Part shown: positions 57,019 through 64,000 of the stretch, piece by piece
Layout: every line of letters starts with the position of its first letter
How positions within the stretch are numbered: the first letter of the stretch is position 1
Assembly: GCA_028285265.1 (NCBI GenBank)
Contig: JANQPX010000020.1
Span: 310,001-374,000 of the forward strand
DNA: 64,000 nt
From: Geminicoccaceae bacterium
Lineage (GTDB): Bacteria > Pseudomonadota > Alphaproteobacteria > Geminicoccales > Geminicoccaceae
Reading direction: 5' to 3'
Notes under the pieces: generated by a model
Told to the model about the DNA's origin: nothing
What the model saw: only the letters and a program-made list of their open reading frames with translations
Databases searched by the model: none
Made by a program: the position numbers and the translations under genes

Positions 57019-59453
57019 GATTCCGCCTCGCGCTATGGATCGCGATTGCCGAGACGGTGTTTCTTATTATCTATCTACTGGCGGAGATGCCCACTCACCA
57101 ACCTTTTGACCTATCCAGGGTCTCGGCAACTTTTTTTGCTGGCATGGCGCTCAATGGCTTGATCGCGATGACCATCGCGCATGTGTTTACGCGACGTTTG
57201 AGCGAACTCGCAGACGCTGCGGATGCAATCGCGGCCGGCAACCCCCACTACTGCATTGTCGCCGCTGGAGACGACGATATTGCGAGGTTGGGACGCGCTT
57301 TCAATAACATTGTTGCGCGGATGCAGACCCATCTTCAGCATGTCAAGGAATCACGCGATCGGCTGATCAAGCCGACCGAGGCCATGTCCGAGGGCTTCGC
57401 GCTTTGGGACAGGAACGATCGGCTGCTCCTCTTCAACAAGCAGTTTCGGATCATCTTCAAGCCGATCGAGTGTTCCATCCGAACAGGCATGAGCTTTGGC
57501 CTGTTCGCGCGTTTGGTTGGCGATTGTCTTATCGACCATGACGATGACGCCGACCGTGAACGCTGGCTTGAGGAGATAACGAGTCAACATCGTGCACCCA
57601 AAGGTACCCATGACATGCCATTTCATAATGGCCGTTGGACCTCGGTCTACGAGTTCAAAACACCCGATGGCGAGATTATTTCCATTTACAGCGATGTGAC
57701 GGAACGGCGCGCGCGCGAAATGGATCTAGAAATCGGTCGGACCAAGCTACGCGCGATCATGAACTCGGTTGTTGATGGCATCTTGACCATCAATGCTGAC
57801 GGCCGCATCGAAAGCAGCAATCTAGCTGCTGCTGAAATGTTCGGCTACCAGGATGATGAAATCCACGGCCGCATGCTGGACGAACTGGTACCGGAAGTCG
57901 CTGCGATTGACCCAACGGGTGTGCTCTCGATCACAGGGCTCGCGACTATGCCAAACGATCACGCGGTGGAGGTCTCAGGGCGACGTCAAGGCGGCGCAAC
58001 CTTTCCCATTGAACTCTCGGTGACGGAAAGCGATCTTCAAGACAATCATGCCTTCATCGCCACGATCCGTGACGTGACCACGCGGAAGCAAAATGAAGAG
58101 ATGATCCGCTACCAGGCGACTCATGATGCCTTGACCGATCTTCCCAACCGGTCCGTCTTTGACACCAATCTTGAAGACTGTCTCGAGATCGCCGCACGAA
58201 CCGGCGAGCGCCTTGCTGTCCTGTTTCTTGATCTGGACCGCTTCAAAATGGTCAATGACACGCTCGGCCATTCTGTCGGCGATGCGCTTCTGGTCGAACT
58301 CGGCAAGCGTCTCCGAGGCTCACTACGGGAGAGTGACATCGTCGCTCGGATGGGGGGAGACGAGTTCATTCTCGTACTACGCCATCTCTCCTGCCGTGAT
58401 GATGCGACCTTAAAAGCCAACCGCATTCTTGAGGCGATACAACCACCATTCGTGCTTGAAGGCCATGAACTGCACGTCACTGCAAGCATTGGCATCAGCA
58501 TGTTTCCGGACGATGGCAGAACGTCGGAGCATCTTCTAAAAATGGCTGATCTCGCACTGTATCGCGCAAAGGACGAGGGCCGCAATCGGGCGGAACTTTG
58601 CACGCCTACGATGGACGCGTCGGTGCGTCATCAGATGCGTCTCGAGACCGATCTTCGAGCTGCGATTGAACATGGACAGTTGACACTCGTCTACCAGCCG
58701 CAGGTCCATTTGCACTCGGGGCGCGTTGTCGGCGTAGAAACGCTCGCTCGCTGGGAGCATCCAGAACTCGGCGTCATTCCGCCTAGTCAATTTATCCCGC
58801 TCGCGGAAGAGACGGGCTTGATCTACGATCTCGGCCTTTGGGTGCTCCGCTCTGCTTGTAAGCAGCACAAACGCTGGCGAGAAGCTGGCCTTGCCAAGTT
58901 GCGGCTCGCCGTCAACATGTCGGGTCGGCAGCTACAACGCGCTGGCATTCAAGACGATCTCCTCCGAGTCTTTGACGAGACTGACATGGTTCTTGATTGC
59001 CTAGAGCTTGAGCTGACGGAAAGTATCCTGATGCAACCGGGAGAGAGCGGCGACATTCTTTCCTGGCTGACCGGCATGGGAATCAATCTTGCCCTCGACG
59101 ACTTTGGCACAGGGTATTCTGCACTTAGCTATCTTCGTCGCTTTCCGATGGATCGGATCAAAATTGACCGTTCTTTCGTGAACGAGATCGACACCAATCA
59201 AAGCGATGCTGCACTGGCTCGTGCGATTATCGGCATGGCTCATGGACTCAATATGCAGGTGATCGCAGAGGGTGTTGAAACCGAAGCGCAACTTGATCTT
59301 TTGAAGCATTATGGTTGCGATGAGGCCCAGGGCTATCTACTGGCGAAACCCATGGCACCCTCAGGCATCCCAAATCTTGCGACCTCCCAAATTGGCAAAG
59401 CAAGTTCGTCCCATCAGGGTGCAAACCAGCGCCTGCCCGAGACGGTGCGATGA
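57009..59453 (+). CDS. Membrane HAMP-PAS-GGDEF-EAL c-di-GMP turnover protein
   Basis: TM/HAMP N-term; MGGDEFILVLR; EAL-domain GVETLARWEHP, LALDDFGTGYSALSYLRRFPMDRIKIDRSFV. Confidence 0.95.
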   Translation: MSLRFRLALWIAIAETVFLIIYLLAEMPTHQPFDLSRVSATFFAGMALNGLIAMTIAHVFTRRLSELADAADAIAAGNPHYCIVAAGDDDIARLGRAFNNIVARMQTHLQHVKESRDRLIKPTEAMSEGFALWDRNDRLLLFNKQFRIIFKPIECSIRTGMSFGLFARLVGDCLIDHDDDADRERWLEEITSQHRAPKGTHDMPFHNGRWTSVYEFKTPDGEIISIYSDVTERRAREMDLEIGRTKLRAIMNSVVDGILTINADGRIESSNLAAAEMFGYQDDEIHGRMLDELVPEVAAIDPTGVLSITGLATMPNDHAVEVSGRRQGGATFPIELSVTESDLQDNHAFIATIRDVTTRKQNEEMIRYQATHDALTDLPNRSVFDTNLEDCLEIAARTGERLAVLFLDLDRFKMVNDTLGHSVGDALLVELGKRLRGSLRESDIVARMGGDEFILVLRHLSCRDDATLKANRILEAIQPPFVLEGHELHVTASIGISMFPDDGRTSEHLLKMADLALYRAKDEGRNRAELCTPTMDASVRHQMRLETDLRAAIEHGQLTLVYQPQVHLHSGRVVGVETLARWEHPELGVIPPSQFIPLAEETGLIYDLGLWVLRSACKQHKRWREAGLAKLRLAVNMSGRQLQRAGIQDDLLRVFDETDMVLDCLELELTESILMQPGESGDILSWLTGMGINLALDDFGTGYSALSYLRRFPMDRIKIDRSFVNEIDTNQSDAALARAIIGMAHGLNMQVIAEGVETEAQLDLLKHYGCDEAQGYLLAKPMAPSGIPNLATSQIGKASSSHQGANQRLPETVR

Positions 59454-59604
59454 GGAGGCATGTTGCGTTCGTCACGGCATTGTGACCGCTGGCGACGAAC
59501 CCTACTTGATTGAAACACGATCGCATCTCGTATAAGCACGGGTCTCTGTTCAACGATCGCGTTGTTGTCAACGCAGGTCAGAACCCGTTATCGGCCATCA
59601 AAAG

Positions 59605-60066
59605 TTGGGGGAGTACTTCATGTTGAGATCGATTGCAGTTGCCATTTTTTGCTGCATCGCGACGTCGTCTATCGCTGCTGAAGGTTTGGTGGTCAAACCG
59701 AGCAACTATTCCGTCGGTGAGACGATCGATCGTCTGCAGGCCATGCTCGAGGAAAAAGGCCTAAAGATCTTTGCACGCATTGATCACCAGGCAGGGGCCG
59801 AAGGGGCTGGGCTTGAGCTTCGCCCGACTCAGGTTCTCATTTTTGGCAATCCAAAACTAGGAACGCCACTCATGACAGGGGCGCAAAGCGTGGCGATCGA
59901 CTTGCCGCAGAAAGCCTTAGCTTATGAAGATGGGGACGGCCAGGTGTATCTCGCCTATAACGATGTGGGCTATCTTCAGGCACGCCACAGCATCACCGAT
60001 CGCGATGAGGTCCTTGGAAAAATCCGCGGCGCTCTCGGCAAGTTCACCGACGCTGCGACGAAGTAG
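59605..60066 (+). CDS. Exported DUF302 protein
   Basis: Signal peptide; SVGETIDRLQAMLEEKGLKIFARIDHQAGAEGAGLELRPTQVLIFGNPKLGTPLM. Confidence 0.92.
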   Translation: MGEYFMLRSIAVAIFCCIATSSIAAEGLVVKPSNYSVGETIDRLQAMLEEKGLKIFARIDHQAGAEGAGLELRPTQVLIFGNPKLGTPLMTGAQSVAIDLPQKALAYEDGDGQVYLAYNDVGYLQARHSITDRDEVLGKIRGALGKFTDAATK

Positions 60067-62647
60067 TCAATCTGTGATGGCGGTTATCCCGACGCCCGGA
60101 AGCGATACCGCGTTTCACGGGCGTCGGAGAGCCGATGGCATAGCCCTGGACATAATCGATACCGAGCGCTTTCAGCACATTGAGGACCATAAGTGACTCG
60201 ACCCCTTCGGCTACGGTCATGATCTCGAGATCTTTGGCCATCTGAATGATGGCCTTCACCATGGCATGGCTTGTGGGATCGGTTGCCAGTTCGCGAATAA
60301 ATGACCCGTCGATCTTCAAGTAATCAACGGGTAGACGCTTTAGATAGTTAAGCGAAGAGAGTCCGCTTCCGAAATCATCGAGGGCGAAGCGGCATCCCCA
60401 GTCCCGAAGCTCATCCATAAAAACTTCGGTCTTGGCCAAATTCTGAATGGCAGCTGTTTCGGTAATCTCGAATGAGATGCGTTCTGGGGATAAGCCTGAT
60501 TCGGTTAGCGTTTTGCGGATAAAATCAAGCGATGTCTCATCGCTGAGTGTGATACCGGACAGGTTGATACTGACGTTTCTGTTCAACAGCGCCTCACACG
60601 GCTGTGTGAGGCAATCAACGGTCTCCTGAATTACCCAGCGATCGAGCTCTGCCATGAGGCCGTAGCGTTCAGCCGCAGGAATGAAGCCATCGGGTCTAAT
60701 GATCTTCGTGCCCCCAGAATCGATCTGCCTTAGCAAAATCTCAATATGGCCAACGGCGTTATTGTCAGGTTGGGCCGGCGCGATGATTTGACCGAACAAA
60801 GCAAATCTGTCTTCGTCAAGCGCCGCTCTGATTTTGCCGGCTTGGTACATATCATCCTGCCGCCGCCGGATGAACGCATCACGTTTCTTGAAAATCTGGA
60901 CTTGGTTGCGCCCATTATCTTTGGCGGCATAACAGGCAAGATCCGCTTGAACCATCATGTCGCCGGCGGAGGTTGCCTGACGATTCACGGCCGTGATTCC
61001 GATACTCGCTCCAACGCGAAAGACGAGGCCCTCGTGGAAGAAGCGGTACTCGGTCAACGCCGCGATCAGGCGTTCGCAGGCACGTTCAGCACGTCGCAGC
61101 GAGCATTTTCTGAGCAACAGTAAAAACTCATCTCCGCCAAAACGCGCAAGGACGTCATCGTTGTGCAACCTGCTCGAAAAGATCTCGGCAACTTGCTTGA
61201 GGAAGATATCGCCGGCGAGATGGCCCACCGTGTCATTGACGATCTTGAACTGATCTAAATCGATAAAGCAGAGTACATCGGTCCTGTCACAGCTTGAGAC
61301 GTCGGCAATTGATTTTTCGAGTATTCGTTCAAAAGCCTGACGGTTGAGCAGACCGGTAAGCTGATCATATCGCGCCTGATAGGCGAGCCTCTCCGACATC
61401 GCTTGCGCTTCACTGACGTCGCGGAGTCGGGCGATAGCGCCTGTGATTTTGCCGTCCGTCTCTCGGAAGGGCTCGAGTGAAATTTCAATCGTAACAACGG
61501 CTCCATGCTGATCCCTATTCGGACGCCGAAATCGGATGTCTTCGCCCCTGAAACAACGATCAAGTGCCGGCTTAGAAAATCGACGGAAATAGCCCTCGCC
61601 GACGAAATCCACCAAGTGCCGTCCGATCATCTCCCGTACCGAGGATCCATGAAAGTCGCTATTGGCTTTGTTGGTCATACGAAATCGATAATTGCGATCG
61701 ATGACCGAGACACGATCGGCGCTCTGTTCGATCACGGCGCCAAAGAGACGGCTTTGCTCTTCGACCATTCTGATTGCTGTCACGTCACGTTGGTAGCAAA
61801 TAGCCCCGCTAATCGCCCCGTTTGGCTCACGAAAGGGTTCGGTAACACATTCGATATGGCAGCGCCCTCCCCCCGGTACATCCAAGATCTTTTCAAATTG
61901 TTCTCGATATCCTCGAAATGACCGTTCGAGTGCGGGTTTGGTGTAGGTCTCAAAGAGCGTCTTGCCCAGCAGACTTTGCACATGTTGACCAAGGAGTTCT
62001 TCCTCCCGGCGGCCGAAAAAGTTCAAGTAAGCTTGGTTCGCAAGACGGAAGCGATAGTCGGTACCAATGACCGACATCAACTCACTCATCTGATCGATAA
62101 TAGATTGATTGACATGCAATTCGCGCGCCGACTCGCTAAGCTCTTCGGATCGCAGTAACGCCTCTTGCTCAAGGATTTGCTGCTGACGCCTAAGCTGTGC
62201 CGATTGCCGTTCATATTGATCGACATCGACGGTAACGATCATGATGGCTTTCTGACCTTGCCAATCAATGACTTTGACGAACTGCTCCAGCCAAATGGTT
62301 CGCCCGTCCTTGTGAAGGCCTCGAAATCGATAGCGATTCGGCGATTCCTGACCGTTCAGCCGGTCATCTCGATATTTCTTGAGACGATCGCGATCGGCAT
62401 CATGCGCCAGGTCGAAAAATGTCACGCCTGCCATCATCTCGTCGACGGTATAGCCGAACAGCGTCGCCCAGGCGGCATTGACGTAGAGTGGCTCATACTT
62501 TCGGTGAACCAAGAGACCAAGCGGGCATTTGTCCGCCATTTCGCGAAACAGCTCGACGTCGACCGAAGTCGTTGGATGAGGCGCTAGAGTATCGTCAGTT
62601 GATTCAACATCTGTCGGCAACGGAGGCGCAAAGTTTAAAGCCCTCAT
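60044..62647 (-). CDS. PAS(x3)-GGDEF-EAL protein
   Basis: Three PAS-like segments; FGGDEFLLLLR; EILLRQ, FALDDFGSGLSSLNYLKRLPVDYLKIDGSFI, AEGVES. Confidence 0.93.
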   Translation of the reverse strand: MRALNFAPPLPTDVESTDDTLAPHPTTSVDVELFREMADKCPLGLLVHRKYEPLYVNAAWATLFGYTVDEMMAGVTFFDLAHDADRDRLKKYRDDRLNGQESPNRYRFRGLHKDGRTIWLEQFVKVIDWQGQKAIMIVTVDVDQYERQSAQLRRQQQILEQEALLRSEELSESARELHVNQSIIDQMSELMSVIGTDYRFRLANQAYLNFFGRREEELLGQHVQSLLGKTLFETYTKPALERSFRGYREQFEKILDVPGGGRCHIECVTEPFREPNGAISGAICYQRDVTAIRMVEEQSRLFGAVIEQSADRVSVIDRNYRFRMTNKANSDFHGSSVREMIGRHLVDFVGEGYFRRFSKPALDRCFRGEDIRFRRPNRDQHGAVVTIEISLEPFRETDGKITGAIARLRDVSEAQAMSERLAYQARYDQLTGLLNRQAFERILEKSIADVSSCDRTDVLCFIDLDQFKIVNDTVGHLAGDIFLKQVAEIFSSRLHNDDVLARFGGDEFLLLLRKCSLRRAERACERLIAALTEYRFFHEGLVFRVGASIGITAVNRQATSAGDMMVQADLACYAAKDNGRNQVQIFKKRDAFIRRRQDDMYQAGKIRAALDEDRFALFGQIIAPAQPDNNAVGHIEILLRQIDSGGTKIIRPDGFIPAAERYGLMAELDRWVIQETVDCLTQPCEALLNRNVSINLSGITLSDETSLDFIRKTLTESGLSPERISFEITETAAIQNLAKTEVFMDELRDWGCRFALDDFGSGLSSLNYLKRLPVDYLKIDGSFIRELATDPTSHAMVKAIIQMAKDLEIMTVAEGVESLMVLNVLKALGIDYVQGYAIGSPTPVKRGIASGRRDNRHHRLTTSSQRR

Positions 62648-62769
62648 ACATACACCATATCAAAAAGATCAGACCCAGACGAACCATTCGAGCGTTTTCA
62701 GTATTCTTGTTTGAGAAACCGCTTTATAGCATTGAAATCCTTGACAGTGCAAAATCTAAGTAAGCTAAT

Positions 62770-62784
62770 ATTGTTGCCAACAAT
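62770..62784. promoter_or_regulatory. Inverted repeat ATTGTTG-C-CAACAAT in AT-rich leader of PAS-GGDEF-EAL gene
   Basis: Read directly, about 120 bp upstream of start at 62647. Confidence 0.35.
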
Positions 62785-62892
62785 CAATCAAAAATTGCTT
62801 TAGAATGTTGGAATATTTGTTCCGCTACTAATGAACGCGAAATGAACATTTGTCTTTTATGGGGCTTACTGCCCTGCACTTGTTTTGGTTGT

Positions 62893-64000
62893 TCAGAGAA
62901 AACTATAGGGATCAACGTCGACATGCAGCCGGAGATTGCCTTTGGGATTGGCCCTCTTAATCCAAGGCGCGATGCTGCCGGTGAGGTTGACACCTTCACT
63001 TGCAATCACTAAGAGTCGCTGACGGTATCGCCCTCGCAGCATAGCGATGGGCGCCGGCGCGGGCCCAAGTACGCGCAGTCCAGCTTGGTTCGGGGCATTG
63101 CGCGCAAGATCAGTCGCAAGTCTACGCACCTCGGCAGCATCGCGGCCGGAGACAATGAGTGAAGCAAGGCGACCAAATGGTGGAAGCCCGGCATCATAGC
63201 GCTCCGCGAGCTCTTCTGCATAGAAACGGTCTTTATCCCCGGCTTTCAGTCCTTGCATCACGGGATGATCGGGAAGATGTGTCTGGATCATCACACGTCC
63301 CGGCCGTTCCTCCCGCCCTGCCCGACCTGACACCTGATACAGAAGTTGGAACTGACGCTCTGCCGCGCGCAAATCACCGCCTGAAAGGCCAAGATCACCA
63401 TCGACCACACCGACAAGCGTTAGGTCGGGGAAATGGTGTCCTTTAGCGATAACTTGGGTGCCAATGAGGATATCCAGCTGATGGGAACGCATGGCATCCA
63501 AGAGTTCAGCGGCCGCACGTGGGCTGCCGGGAACATCACTTGTCATGATGGCAATGCGGGCGGCAGGCAACGCGCCCGTGACTTCATCCATCAATCGCTC
63601 AACCCCCGGACCGGAGACGGTGAGCGCGTCAAGGGTCCCACATTCGGGGCAGTGTTCCGGTTCGGGTCTGGAATAGCCGCAATGATGGCACAAAAGCCGA
63701 CGCTTCAGACGATGATGCACCAACCAAGCATGGCAATTCGGACACGCCATCCGGTGGCCGCAGGCTCGGCAGAGGGTGAGCGGCGCGTACCCTCGCCGGT
63801 TCAGAAAAAGAAGGCTCTGTTCACCGGAATTGAGCGTCGTTTCGAGCGCTTCTTTCAGGATTGGAGAAAGCCAGTTTCCTCTCGGTGGCCGATTCTTTCG
63901 TAGGTCGATCAACTCGATATCGGGCATGCGTGCGCCGCCGAAACGAGAAGGAAGGCGGATCGGAAGACGTGTTGCCCCGGTTGGCTCAGGCGCACCTTCA
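62893..64000 (-). CDS. priA: Primosomal protein N' (helicase PriA), partial, continues beyond window
   Basis: LFLNRRGYAPLTLCRACGHRMACPNCHAWLVHH, LCHHCGYSRPEPEHCPECGTLDAL, GTQVIAKGHHFPDLTLVGVVDGD, QVSGRAGREERPG; frame stays open to the window end (..RLPIRLPSRFGGARMPDIELIDLR). Confidence 0.96.
   Translation of the reverse strand, partial: EGAPEPTGATRLPIRLPSRFGGARMPDIELIDLRKNRPPRGNWLSPILKEALETTLNSGEQSLLFLNRRGYAPLTLCRACGHRMACPNCHAWLVHHRLKRRLLCHHCGYSRPEPEHCPECGTLDALTVSGPGVERLMDEVTGALPAARIAIMTSDVPGSPRAAAELLDAMRSHQLDILIGTQVIAKGHHFPDLTLVGVVDGDLGLSGGDLRAAERQFQLLYQVSGRAGREERPGRVMIQTHLPDHPVMQGLKAGDKDRFYAEELAERYDAGLPPFGRLASLIVSGRDAAEVRRLATDLARNAPNQAGLRVLGPAPAPIAMLRGRYRQRLLVIASEGVNLTGSIAPWIKRANPKGNLRLHVDVDPYSFL

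Noticed and set aside
1-64000. CRISPR arrays, tRNA/rRNA genes, intact IS elements, phage genes
   Set aside because: No regularly spaced repeats, RNA gene signatures, transposase or integrase motifs recognised in the sequence or ORF track

Overview
A 64 kb chromosomal window from what looks like an alphaproteobacterium (inferred from gene content; the lineage was not checked). It is densely coding, with no rRNA, tRNA, CRISPR array or intact mobile element that I could recognise. Main blocks, left to right: argC; an enoyl-CoA hydratase; a divergent MocR-type regulator / pdxJ pair; rph-rdgB; glycerate kinase; a hopanoid block (squalene-hopene cyclase plus HpnG-like phosphorylase); an F420 island (cofH, cofG, a DUF3500 protein, two F420-type oxidoreductases); xsc next to a glutamine-synthetase-like protein that has lost several catalytic residues; a corrinoid C1-transfer module (corrinoid protein, methyl-THF:corrinoid methyltransferase, RamA/RACo-type ASKHA activator) with no substrate methyltransferase in view; a split aconitase-X pair; a complete 14-gene Tad/Flp pilus locus with a divergent, overlapping LuxR / GGDEF-EAL pair; a second PAS-GGDEF-EAL protein; and the 3' part of priA. 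Two decayed genes (GMC oxidoreductase tail, alpha/beta hydrolase) lie in apparent intergenic DNA. The strongest candidates for follow-up are the GS-like probable pseudoenzyme, the F420/DUF3500 island, the corrinoid/AcnX neighbourhood and the LuxR/c-di-GMP/Tad arrangement. All assignments come from reading translations and motifs; no database search was run.
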